A DNA stretch of 64,000 bases from contig NZ_JAHNZO010000005.1 of assembly GCF_018998565.1 (NCBI RefSeq), forward strand, positions 62,001 through 126,000. The letters run 5' to 3'. The position numbers were made by a program, and so were the translations under genes. A model generated the notes under the pieces. It was not told where the DNA came from, did no database searches, and saw nothing but the letters and a program-made list of their open reading frames with translations. Below, in pieces: positions 33,267-41,116 of this stretch (within the stretch, counting starts at the first letter, position 1; each line of letters begins with the position of its first letter). This DNA is from Paenibacillus oleatilyticus. Its GTDB lineage: Bacteria; Bacillota; Bacilli; Paenibacillales; NBRC-103111.

Positions 33267-34262
33267 ATGACGAAAGCGGACAATATGTTATCGATCCTCT
33301 GGATGCTTCGCTCGGGCAAGCGGATGACCGCCAGGCGGTTGGCGGAAGAGCTGGAGATTCACGTGCGGACGGTCTACCGCTGCATTGATTCTCTATGCGC
33401 CAGCGGAGTGCCGATCGTCGCGGAATCGGGTCCAAACGGCGGCTACAGCATCCTGAGCCGTTTCGCCGATTCCCCGCTCGTCTTCGATGCCGAGGAGCAG
33501 AAGGGGCTGATCCATGCCACGATCTTCGCCAAGGAGGCCGGGTATCCTTACTCGGACGCTTTAGCCCGGGCGGTGGACAAGCTGAAGCGCTATGCGAACG
33601 AGAAGCAGCTGGACCTGCTTGAGCGCCATAGCGGCGGCTTGTCGGTCATTTATCCGCCCGCCGACGGCGGGGATCAGGCCCATCTGCAAGTGCTGGAGGA
33701 GGCGGCCGGACAGGGGCGGACGCTGGAAATGGAATATGACCGGGGCAAGGGGGAGACCTCCCCTCCGCGGCTGTTCGACCCTTACGGTATTGTCTTCTGG
33801 AAAGGGAGCTGGTATGCGATCGGGCATTGCGGCTACCGGGGAGAGATACGGAGCTTTCGCGTGGACCGCATACGCGGGCTGCGGGAGACTGAGGGATGCT
33901 TCGAGCGTCCGGCGGGGTTCTCCGCTAAAGATCATCTACTCGGCAATCTGCTTCCCGATCCGTCCGGACCAGCGGAGTTCGAGACCGTGCATATTCAAGG
34001 GAAGGAGCAGGTGCTGAACGAGCTGTGCCGGCATTGGTTGTTCGGCCATGCGCTTGTGGAGCGTCAACCCGAAGAAGCCGTATTCCGTTTGGAACGTTCG
34101 ACGCTGCAGACTTACGTGCCCTGTTTTCTAATGCCGTACAGTACGGCATTGCATATTGAGTCGGAGCTGCTCGTCCGGAAAATGACCGAGGCCAGCGCCC
34201 GCATACTCGCGCATTACGAAGCGATGTTATCTAACCACACAAGTAGAAAGGGAGATGAATGA
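33267..34262 (+). CDS. HTH-WYL transcriptional regulator (YafY-like)
   Basis: A 331-residue regulator. An N-terminal winged helix (MLSILWMLRSGKRMTARRLA, then EELEIHVRTVYRCIDSL) is followed by a WYL domain (LFDPYGIVFWKGSWYAIGHC and EIRSFRVDRIRGL) and a C-terminal WCX-type segment. Such proteins respond to small ligands or nucleic acids. The stop overlaps the ABM gene start region, so it likely regulates or is co-expressed with that monooxygenase. Confidence 0.9.
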   Translation: MTKADNMLSILWMLRSGKRMTARRLAEELEIHVRTVYRCIDSLCASGVPIVAESGPNGGYSILSRFADSPLVFDAEEQKGLIHATIFAKEAGYPYSDALARAVDKLKRYANEKQLDLLERHSGGLSVIYPPADGGDQAHLQVLEEAAGQGRTLEMEYDRGKGETSPPRLFDPYGIVFWKGSWYAIGHCGYRGEIRSFRVDRIRGLRETEGCFERPAGFSAKDHLLGNLLPDPSGPAEFETVHIQGKEQVLNELCRHWLFGHALVERQPEEAVFRLERSTLQTYVPCFLMPYSTALHIESELLVRKMTEASARILAHYEAMLSNHTSRKGDE

Positions 34263-34561
34263 TGAGCAAATACGCCATGTTCGGAAAATTGACGGCCCAT
34301 CCGGGGAAACGGGAAGAGCTTGCGAAGATGATGCTGGAAGCCGATACGCTCAATGACATGGAAGGCTGCATCTATTATATTCTGCATGAGGCTGAAGACG
34401 AGCCGGATGTCTTATGGATTACGGAGCTGTGGGAGAGCCAGGAGGCGCATGCCGCGTCGCTGAAAAACGAAAACGTGCGCGAGCTCATCGGGCGGTGCCG
34501 GCATTTGATTGCGGACGTCGGCGGCGTAAAGGTCCGGCCGATCGGGGGAAAAGGGTTTTGA
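34262..34561 (+). CDS. Antibiotic-biosynthesis-monooxygenase (ABM) domain protein
   Basis: A 99-residue ferredoxin-like dimeric alpha-beta-barrel: KYAMFGKLTAHPGKREELAK, CIYYILHEAEDEPDVLWITE and LWESQEAHAASLKNENVREL. The ATG at 34262 is preceded by AAAGGGAG at 7 nt; another ATG is one codon earlier. The start overlaps the last base of the WYL regulator stop. Members oxidise quinones or degrade haem-like substrates; the substrate here is unknown. Confidence 0.9.
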   Translation: MSKYAMFGKLTAHPGKREELAKMMLEADTLNDMEGCIYYILHEAEDEPDVLWITELWESQEAHAASLKNENVRELIGRCRHLIADVGGVKVRPIGGKGF

Positions 34562-34587
34562 TGAGGAAGTTTACGCAGGGGTAAACG

Positions 34588-34628
34588 AAAAACCAGGATA
34601 TGTGCGTCACAGCGCATCCTGGTTTTTT
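34588..34628. terminator. Bidirectional hairpin terminator
   Basis: AAAAACCAGGAT (34588-34599) pairs with ATCCTGGTTTTT (about 34616-34627), with A and T runs on the two sides. It separates the ABM gene from the convergent XRE regulator. Confidence 0.9.
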
Positions 34629-34646
34629 ATTATGTCAGTCATGTCG

Positions 34647-34970
34647 TTACTTATTTTTAATTCGTTGTATGAATCCTAGCACGTATTCCTTATCTTCATT
34701 GTTTAAGCTGCGAATCGCTTGAAATAGCTTCCGATCCAGCTCGTCTAATGGCGGAAACTGGACATGGTCCGATGCTCCGGTTAAATAATCTGTAGTCACT
34801 TCAAAGATTTGCGCAAGCTTAACCAACGTTTCGGTATCCGGTTCACGTATCCCGTACTCCCAATTGGCGTAAGTGCTGCTGCGTTTGATACCTAATCGTT
34901 CGGCTACATAGGTTTGAGACCAGCCTTTATTTTCTCTCAAGTGCCTTAACCGTTCGGCAAGTACGGACAT
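34647..34970 (-). CDS. XRE-family transcriptional regulator
   Basis: A 107-residue protein. Residues 6-63 are a Cro/C1-type helix-turn-helix (LRHLRENKGWSQTYVAERLG, then IKRSSTYANWEYGIREPDTE). A short C-terminal helix follows. It resembles SinR/ImmR-like small repressors. GAGGTG precedes the ATG. Target unknown. Confidence 0.9.
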   Translation of the reverse strand: MSVLAERLRHLRENKGWSQTYVAERLGIKRSSTYANWEYGIREPDTETLVKLAQIFEVTTDYLTGASDHVQFPPLDELDRKLFQAIRSLNNEDKEYVLGFIQRIKNK

Positions 34971-35126
34971 AGGTCGTCACCTCACATACAAAGCTTTTCA
35001 ATCAGAATTGATTGTTGAGGAAGGCCGAATAAAAGTTTCTATTGCGTTGAATAGATATCCATCCCGCACGGTTACTTGATGCAAAAGCCCTCCTACAGCG
35101 CATCGTCTGCAAAAGGGCCGTTCCCC

Positions 35127-36197
35127 CTACTTCTTACTAATCCACGCTGACACGGATTCCAGCAGCTCGTTCTCCTTATCCTCCGCGCCGCGGTCGAACT
35201 GCTCGACCAGCTTGTTCAGCCTGCCGGTTTGGTAGCCGTAATCATACATGGCCGCGGCTACGATCGAGAGGCGCAGGTCGCCGTCACTGGCATCGGCGTA
35301 CCGGTTCATGAGGCTCTTCAGGAAACGGTCGTTTTCCACTTCGATAACTGCGGCTTCGGAAATGTTCTCTTTCAGCTTATTCTCGAATTTCAAGAGCACG
35401 TGCTCATGGAATTTAATCAACTTCTCCAGATGGCGGTCGAATTCCCGGTCGATCTCCGGAGTGCGGTTTGCTTGAAAATAATGCTCCTCCACGGCTTCCA
35501 GCACGGCCATCCCTTTATGCAGCGTGTGCAGCATTTGCTTGTAGACGACCAAATGACGAGCCTCGCTGAATCTGGCGCGCTTGAGCTTATGCAATTCTTC
35601 TTCGAACAAGGTGTACTTGTCCGTCAGTGATTTGAGGGCTCCCTCGAGCGCCTGCTTTTCGTCGCGGAATACGCTTTCCTTGATTTCGTCCGAAATGACC
35701 GTGCGCAGCAGCAGAGACATTTTGAAGAAAATCGATTCGATCTGCTTCACGAACTGTACCCTGGGACGGGGCGGGAAGAACGTAATGTTGATCAAAAAAG
35801 CGGAGCCGATCCCGATTAAGCTCAGCAAAAACCGGTTGAGCGCGAAATCCCACTGCCCGGACGCTTCCATGACGGCGATGACGGTCACCAGTGTCAGCCC
35901 GACGGTTTCTTCCATCTTGAGCTTCAGACAGATCATAATGGCAAGGATGCAAACGATACCGACCGCGACCGGGTCGTTCGAGAAAATCATACCGGCGACC
36001 AAGGCCAGCACGGCCCCAAGTGTATTCGTTTGCAGCTGTTCGAGAAAATAACGCCACGACCGGTAAATGGACGGCTGCATGGCAAAAATCGCAGCGACTC
36101 CGGCGATGACGGGGGGCGTGAAACCGACCAGTACGCTAATATACAGTGCCAGGGTAACCGCAATCCCCGTTTTCAATACGCGGGCTCCGAACGTCAC
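35127..36197 (-). CDS. Aromatic acid exporter (ArAE/FUSC-like) protein
   Basis: A 356-residue protein. The first 150 residues hold about four or five membrane helices (VLKTGIAVTLALYISVLVGF; LGAVLALVAGMIF; VGIVCILAIMICLKLKMEE; FLLSLIGIGSAFLINITFF). The C-terminal 200 residues form a long helical cytoplasmic domain. This matches ArAE family member 1 and the B. subtilis YgaE/YqjA type. I set the start at GTG 36197 (VTFGARV) because AAAGGAGG lies 8 nt upstream. Substrate unknown. Confidence 0.85.
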   Translation of the reverse strand: MTFGARVLKTGIAVTLALYISVLVGFTPPVIAGVAAIFAMQPSIYRSWRYFLEQLQTNTLGAVLALVAGMIFSNDPVAVGIVCILAIMICLKLKMEETVGLTLVTVIAVMEASGQWDFALNRFLLSLIGIGSAFLINITFFPPRPRVQFVKQIESIFFKMSLLLRTVISDEIKESVFRDEKQALEGALKSLTDKYTLFEEELHKLKRARFSEARHLVVYKQMLHTLHKGMAVLEAVEEHYFQANRTPEIDREFDRHLEKLIKFHEHVLLKFENKLKENISEAAVIEVENDRFLKSLMNRYADASDGDLRLSIVAAAMYDYGYQTGRLNKLVEQFDRGAEDKENELLESVSAWISKK

Positions 36198-36291
36198 AGT
36201 CACCCCTCCTTTAATAATAGTATTCACGACTATCTTACACGGAATCCGGGCTCGTTGGCAAAATGAAAAATAATAGAAAAAAGTGAAACAT

Positions 36292-36321
36292 TTGTTGTGC
36301 AACTTCCGTCTTACTTATATG
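36292..36321 (+). promoter_or_regulatory. Candidate promoter
   Basis: TTGTTG (36292-36297) and TATATG (36316-36321) are 18 nt apart, 38 nt before the secreted stalk-domain gene. Spacing is acceptable but the -10 is imperfect. Confidence 0.4.
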
Positions 36322-36358
36322 AAAATTATTCCACAATTTGGAGAGGAGTTTTACTAGA

Positions 36359-36988
36359 ATGAAGAAACTCATAGTCGGTCTTACCGTGGGAATGATGCTT
36401 GGTTCGGCGGCGACGGCGTTTGCAGCGGAAGATATCGGCAAAGAAATCAAAGCGGTCTTTGCCAAGTTCAATTTCAAAATCAACGGTGTGGACACTGCAT
36501 TGGAGACGACTCCGCTGGTATATGACGGTACGGCTTATTTGCCGGTTCGCGAGGTAGGGAAATTAACCGGATACACCGTGTCGTATAAAGAAGACACCCA
36601 AACGATTGAACTCACCAATGTGACAAGTACGACCTACACACCCCCCGCCAAGAATGAACAATCGGCCACAGAAACCGTAAAAAAAGTTGATGCGGACGTA
36701 AAGAAAGACACGGGGAAAACGGAGGAAACCGTAAAAAAATCGAATGATGCGGTAAGCAAAGCAGACGGTGCGGCTTGGGTTGATCTCAGAGACTTGCTGG
36801 ATGCTCTGGATAAAAAATATAAAGGTACCAGAGGCGGGGCAACAGGCGACGAAGCAACAATCGTGATCAATGAAAAGGAGTACAAATTGAAGCTTATCAT
36901 CAACGGCATGAACTTTAGTGTGGAAATCACTCCGCTGATCGAAGCGAATGTCATCACCCTGGAAGAAGTAAAAAAGGGCAACAAGTAA
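36359..36988 (+). CDS. Secreted protein with copper-amine-oxidase-type stalk domain
   Basis: A 209-residue exported protein. The signal peptide (MKKLIVGLTVGMMLGSAATA, ending near AFA-AED) is followed by a stalk-type domain: FNFKINGVDTALETTPLVYD and GTAYLPVREVGKLTGYTV, as in the N-terminal domain of copper amine oxidase-like surface proteins. A Lys/Thr-rich linker with two ETVKK repeats and a C-terminal beta-rich half (AWVDLRDLLDALDKKYKG) complete it. GGAGAGGAG precedes the ATG at 36359. Function unknown, probably cell-wall associated. Confidence 0.8.
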   Translation: MKKLIVGLTVGMMLGSAATAFAAEDIGKEIKAVFAKFNFKINGVDTALETTPLVYDGTAYLPVREVGKLTGYTVSYKEDTQTIELTNVTSTTYTPPAKNEQSATETVKKVDADVKKDTGKTEETVKKSNDAVSKADGAAWVDLRDLLDALDKKYKGTRGGATGDEATIVINEKEYKLKLIINGMNFSVEITPLIEANVITLEEVKKGNK

Positions 36989-37048
36989 GTACCCGGCTGC
37001 TACATTATCCGCACGACATGAATGGAAATTACGAATAATACCCCGAAG

Positions 37049-37090
37049 AGGACAATTCAGGTTGAGATTCAACCCGGATTGTCCTTTTTG
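37049..37090 (+). terminator. Hairpin terminator
   Basis: AGGACAAT (37049-37056) pairs with ATTGTCCT (37078-37085), an inner GTTGA/TCAAC stem strengthens it, and TTTTTG follows. It ends the stalk-domain gene. Confidence 0.85.
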
Positions 37091-37219
37091 CTATGCCCGA
37101 CGCCGAATAAAATCGCCCGCCCCGCCTCCCTCCAATCTACCGGCATGGTAAAAATTTTGCACAACTCGGTCAGAATCGTCCGCAGCGCGGGGGGAGGAGC
37201 CTCTTATATAGTAAGAATC

Positions 37220-37234
37220 AACAATAGTATTGTT
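37220..37234. promoter_or_regulatory. 15-nt operator-like palindrome
   Basis: AACAATAGTATTGTT is a perfect palindrome around a central G. It lies 20 nt before the first permease start and just after a TATATAGTA sequence (37205-37213) that could act as a -10. A bound repressor there could control the second sugar operon. Confidence 0.45.
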
Positions 37235-37254
37235 CACTTACAGGGGTGATAACG

Positions 37255-38193
37255 ATGGAGACAAACAAGCTTTCGAACCGGACTGCGGGCGCCGCGGCCA
37301 AATCCAAATGGAACAATTCCAAAAAGGAAGCGCTGGTCGGTTGGCTGTTTCTGGCTCCCGAATTTGTCGGGATCGTGCTGCTTTACGTATTTCCGGTCGT
37401 GTTTTCGCTATATCTCAGCTTCAGCGATTGGAATCTGGTCGGGGGTATTTCTTCCATTAAATTCGTCGGACTCGAGAACTTCGCGAAGCTCTTCGATGAC
37501 GAGAAAGTGCTGATGGCGCTCAAAAACAACTTGATTTACACGGTGCTCACGGTGCCGGTCGGTATGCTGCTCGCCTTGATTCTCGCCGTACTTATTCATT
37601 CGCGCGTTTACGGGAAAAGCTATTTTAAGGTCGCTTTTTTCATCCCGTACATTTCGTCGCTCGTCGCGCTTGGCGCGGTATGGAGTGCGCTGTACCATCC
37701 TTCGAAAGGGCCGATCAACCAGTTTCTGATCAGCCTCGGCATCACGGACCCGCCCAAATGGCTGGCGGATTCGAACTACTCGCTGCTCTCGATCATTATT
37801 ATTGCGATCTGGGCCGGCATCGGCTACCAGATTGTCATTTACTTGGCGGGCCTGACGAACATTCCCGAAGAAATGTACGAAGCCGCCAGCATCGACGGCG
37901 CCTCGCCTTGGCATAAATTTACGAAGATTACGCTGCCGCTGCTCGGGCCGACGACGTCCTTTTTGTTCATCACGCTGCTGATGTCTTCGTTCAAGGTATT
38001 CGACCTTGTCGCCTTTATGACCGGCGGGGGACCGAACGACTCTTCGACGGTTATCGTCTTCCGGATCTACGAGGAAGGCTTCCGCAACTTCAAGATGGGC
38101 TACGCTTCCGCGATTTCCTGGCTCCTGTTCGCGATTGTCGGACTGGCGACGCTGGCCACTTGGCAGCTCCAGAAGCGCAAAGTACATTACTAG
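37255..38193 (+). CDS. Carbohydrate ABC transporter permease 1
   Basis: A 312-residue CUT1-type permease. A basic N-terminus (SKWNNSKKEALVG) precedes WLFLAPEFVGIVLLYVFPVV and five further helices. The EAA loop is MYEAASIDGASPWHKFTKIT. AGGGGTG precedes the ATG at 37255. The second permease starts 18 nt after its stop. In this cluster the permeases come before the binding protein, the reverse of the first sugar cluster. Confidence 0.94.
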   Translation: METNKLSNRTAGAAAKSKWNNSKKEALVGWLFLAPEFVGIVLLYVFPVVFSLYLSFSDWNLVGGISSIKFVGLENFAKLFDDEKVLMALKNNLIYTVLTVPVGMLLALILAVLIHSRVYGKSYFKVAFFIPYISSLVALGAVWSALYHPSKGPINQFLISLGITDPPKWLADSNYSLLSIIIIAIWAGIGYQIVIYLAGLTNIPEEMYEAASIDGASPWHKFTKITLPLLGPTTSFLFITLLMSSFKVFDLVAFMTGGGPNDSSTVIVFRIYEEGFRNFKMGYASAISWLLFAIVGLATLATWQLQKRKVHY

Positions 38194-38210
38194 AGAGGAG
38201 TAGAAAGGGT

Positions 38211-39047
38211 ATGCCTGTACGAAAATTCGATCTCACTAAATGGCTCCTGACGATCCTTCTCGGAGCGTTCTCCGTATTGTTCCTGGTTCCGCTGATTTGG
38301 ATGATCTCGGCCGCGTCGAAGTTCGAGAAGGACGTCATGGAGTTTCCGATCCGCTGGATTCCGAAGGATTGGAACTTTATCGGCAACTTCCAAGAGGTTT
38401 GGCTGGGCAAGGTACCGTTTTACCTCTTTTACTTGAATTCGCTCAAGCTAGCGCTGATCATGACAGCGTGCACGATCTTCTTCTCGTCGATGGCGGCGTT
38501 TGCGTTCACGAAGCTGCGTTTTAAGGGCCGGGATCTCGCCTTCGGCTTACTGCTGACGTTCATGGTCATTCCCGAGCAGGCGACGCTCGTGCCGCGCTAT
38601 CTTCTGATGAAATGGCTGCATATGTACAACACGCACGCGGGCATGGTTCTGATGGGGATGTTTTCCATCTACTTCACGTTTTTGCTTCGGCAGTTTATGA
38701 TGGGGATTCACAGTGACTTTATCGAGGCGGCCAGAATCGACGGCGCAGGCTATTTTAAAACGTATTGGAGCATCATCCTGCCGCTCTGTAAGCCGATTCT
38801 GGCGACGGTCGGCATCATCAAGTTCATCTGGACATGGAACGATTACCAGACGCCGCTTATTTTCCTGATCAACAAAGGTCTGTATACGATCCCGCTGGGG
38901 ATGCAAATGTTCAAGGACGAATTCGCCGACAACTACGCGGTGATCATGATGGCTTCGCTGTCTGCGATTCTGCCGCTGCTGATTATTTTCGTCGTGCTGC
39001 AGAAGCAGGTCATTAACGGCATCTCGCTGGGCGGGGTAAAAGGATAA
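38211..39047 (+). CDS. Carbohydrate ABC transporter permease 2
   Basis: A 278-residue MalG-like permease. It begins KFDLTKWLLTILLGAFSVLF, has the EAA loop FIEAARIDGAGYFKTYWSII and ends KQVINGISLGGVKG, typical of the family. AGAAAGGG precedes the ATG at 38211. It pairs with the upstream permease; no ATPase gene is nearby. Confidence 0.94.
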   Translation: MPVRKFDLTKWLLTILLGAFSVLFLVPLIWMISAASKFEKDVMEFPIRWIPKDWNFIGNFQEVWLGKVPFYLFYLNSLKLALIMTACTIFFSSMAAFAFTKLRFKGRDLAFGLLLTFMVIPEQATLVPRYLLMKWLHMYNTHAGMVLMGMFSIYFTFLLRQFMMGIHSDFIEAARIDGAGYFKTYWSIILPLCKPILATVGIIKFIWTWNDYQTPLIFLINKGLYTIPLGMQMFKDEFADNYAVIMMASLSAILPLLIIFVVLQKQVINGISLGGVKG

Positions 39048-39159
39048 AGGTCAAAATATTGCACGGGACAGGCAAAAATTAGACACATCGTTTTGGGCGT
39101 GAAAGCATTAGAATGCAGCTATAGAGACCTACATCATCATGACCCGAGGGGGAGTTCAC

Positions 39160-40503
39160 ATGAAGAAAACAAGCGCGTTGCTGTTGAGCGGGGCGGTACT
39201 TGCGGTTTCCGTACTGAGCGGCTGCGGCCAAGGGGCGGAGAAGCAGGAAGCGTCCGGCGAAGGCGGACAGAAGAACGTGACGCTGAAATATTACAACTGG
39301 GACAATGAGGTTATGGGCGCGACGACCAAGGCGCTTATCGACCAGTTCCAAGCGAAATATCCGAACATCAAAGTCGAGTCCGTGCCGCTCGTACCGGGCA
39401 ACTCGGTAGAGACGCTCAAGAAGCTGGACGTAACGATGTCTTCCGGCGAGCAGATCGACCTGGTGCTGTTCCCAAGCATCGACGAGACGCTGGCCCGCGC
39501 GGCGCAAGGCGTGTTGGCTCCTCTGGACGATATGTACGCTAAAGAGAACGTGAAGCCGGAGGACGAGTATTACGTCAATCCGAAGTACAAAGGCAAAAAC
39601 TACGCCGCCATGTACCAGCGCAGCAACTGGATCGTTCTGCTGAACCAGAAGGCGCTCGACGAAGCGAACCTGCCGGTGCCGGAGGTCGGCTGGACCTGGG
39701 ACGACTTCCGCGAATACGCGAAGAAGCTGACCAAAGGCGAGGGCAACAGCAAACGATATGGCGCTTACTTCCATAACTGGGGCGATTACGCCAACCCGAT
39801 TCTGTTCAACGAGAAGCGGAATGCGTTCCTGAAGGAAGACGGCACGACCCAATTCGACGACCCATCGATGCTGTCGTTCTTCAACCTCCGCCGCGCGATG
39901 GAGAAAGAAGACAAGTCCACGACACCGTTCGCCGACGTTGTAGGCGCGAAGCTGGCGTACCGGACGGAGTTCTTCAACGAAAAAGCGGCCATGCTCGTGA
40001 CCGGCAGCTGGATGGTTGCCGACTCGGCCGACGTGACGAAGTACCCGCATAACTTCAAAGTGGCGTTCGCGCCGGTGCCACGCTCTTCGAAGGATGCGGA
40101 GCTCGGTCAAACGAGCATCGGCGGACAGTTCATTTCCGTCGCTGCCGGTTCGAAGTATAAAGAAGAAGCGTATCAGTTCATCCGTTTCGTAACGACGAAT
40201 ACGTCGGATGCGAAGAAGGAATTGTCCGGCTGGAAGAAGGCCGACGACAAGAAGATCATCGAAGGCACGATCGCGAAAAGCAAAGATCTCTTCAACACCG
40301 ACTCGCTTGACAAAGCGCTGTTCGACAAACGCATTCACGCACCGGCTCCGTCCGAGGTTGTTGCGCCGTATGCGCCACAGCTGAAGAAAGTGCTCGAAGA
40401 CGGCTTTAGCTCGTTCATTCTGGACGGCAAGTCTGCCGAGGACGCCCAGAAGCAAATGGTCGATCAGGCGAACAAGGTCATCAAAGAGAATAGCAAAAAG
40501 TAA
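39160..40503 (+). CDS. Carbohydrate-binding lipoprotein of the second ABC system
   Basis: A 447-residue family-1 solute-binding protein. The signal peptide ends in the lipobox VSVLSGC. Typical segments are VTLKYYNWDNEVMGATTKAL, TMSSGEQIDLVLFPSIDETL and KAAMLVTGSWMVADSADVTK. GGGGGAG precedes the ATG at 39160. It lies 112 nt after permease 2 and is followed by a terminator, which should raise its message relative to the kinase genes downstream. Confidence 0.94.
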   Translation: MKKTSALLLSGAVLAVSVLSGCGQGAEKQEASGEGGQKNVTLKYYNWDNEVMGATTKALIDQFQAKYPNIKVESVPLVPGNSVETLKKLDVTMSSGEQIDLVLFPSIDETLARAAQGVLAPLDDMYAKENVKPEDEYYVNPKYKGKNYAAMYQRSNWIVLLNQKALDEANLPVPEVGWTWDDFREYAKKLTKGEGNSKRYGAYFHNWGDYANPILFNEKRNAFLKEDGTTQFDDPSMLSFFNLRRAMEKEDKSTTPFADVVGAKLAYRTEFFNEKAAMLVTGSWMVADSADVTKYPHNFKVAFAPVPRSSKDAELGQTSIGGQFISVAAGSKYKEEAYQFIRFVTTNTSDAKKELSGWKKADDKKIIEGTIAKSKDLFNTDSLDKALFDKRIHAPAPSEVVAPYAPQLKKVLEDGFSSFILDGKSAEDAQKQMVDQANKVIKENSKK

Positions 40504-40507
40504 TCAA

Positions 40508-40538
40508 GGAAAGGGGCGCCGCAGGGCGTCCTTTCTTT
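40508..40538 (+). terminator. Hairpin terminator
   Basis: GAAAGGGGCGCC pairs with GGCGTCCTTTC around a GCAG loop, followed by TTTG. It lies directly after the binding-protein stop. Confidence 0.75.
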
Positions 40539-40612
40539 GCGCCACGACGAACCGGGCGTTGGAAAGCACGGCTTTTTTCAGGCCCGGTCAGTCGAAGGAC
40601 TTGTGGTAAAAA

Positions 40613-40865
40613 TAGCGCATCGCAGATGCGTTGAGCTTGTTGAGAAAGTGGTCTAAGCAAAAATAGAGAAACATACGTAGGTGGGGTGTCCACTGGAGAA
40701 GCGATAGCGGCCGCCTTTGTCTTCGGGAAATGTCCGCTATTAAGCAGCTTCCAATCAAATTTCCCGAAGACAAGAGTGGTCGGAAGTGGATACCCCACCC
40801 CTTCGTTACCTCTATAATCCCGTTTGACCACTTTCTCAACACTCTTAGCGCATCGCAGATGCGTT
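40613..40865. mobile_element. MITE-like nested palindrome between 20-bp direct repeats
   Basis: The 20-mer TAGCGCATCGCAGATGCGTT occurs at 40613-40632 and again, identically, at 40846-40865; each copy is itself palindromic (CGCATC-GCA-GATGCG). Between them lie three nested inverted-repeat arms: GTTGAGAAAGTGGTC (40639-40653) with its perfect complement at 40826-40840; GGTGGGGTGTCCACT (40680-40694) with a 14/15 match near 40785-40799; and TTGTCTTCGGGAAAT (about 40718-40731) with a perfect match around 40758-40772. The whole could fold into one long cruciform. There is no transposase. This looks like a non-autonomous element with a target duplication, or a large structured RNA. Confidence 0.65.
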
Positions 40866-41054
40866 AATCGCCATGGATCGGGCGGTAAAGATGAAATAAA
40901 GCATCCTGGGTGAGTTATATGCGGAAAATGAGGAGCACTGAATCAAATTCGACACGAATAACGAATGTGTGTTCCTCTATCGATTCAGCCGGTTGAAGAT
41001 ATGGGAGGTTAGCGGCAGATCCGTTCCCTTATTTTGGCTCGGGCGAACAAATAC

Positions 41055-41083
41055 TTGGGTCGGCGCAGGACCGGTGATACAAT
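41055..41083 (+). promoter_or_regulatory. Promoter of the sensor kinase operon
   Basis: TTGGGT (41055-41060) and TACAAT (41078-41083) are 17 nt apart, and a TG one base before the -10 makes it an extended -10 promoter. Transcription would start near 41090, 27 nt before the kinase ATG. Confidence 0.65.
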
Positions 41084-41116
41084 GGGGACAGAAAAGAGAG
41101 GGGAGCTTTCGACATC

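Larger units (their letters stand above)
40504..41116. other. Intergenic region holding terminator, MITE-like element and promoter
   Basis: This 613-bp gap contains the terminator at 40508-40538, the nested palindrome with flanking direct repeats at 40613-40865, and a good promoter at 41055-41083. A 116-codon minus-strand frame across the palindrome (40481-40831) has no ribosome binding site and no family resemblance, so I do not call it. The rest (40866-41054) shows nothing else. Confidence 0.75.

Noticed and set aside
40481-40831. 116-codon minus-strand frame over the nested palindrome
   Set aside because: No ribosome binding site, no recognisable domain, and the sequence is explained by the inverted repeats.
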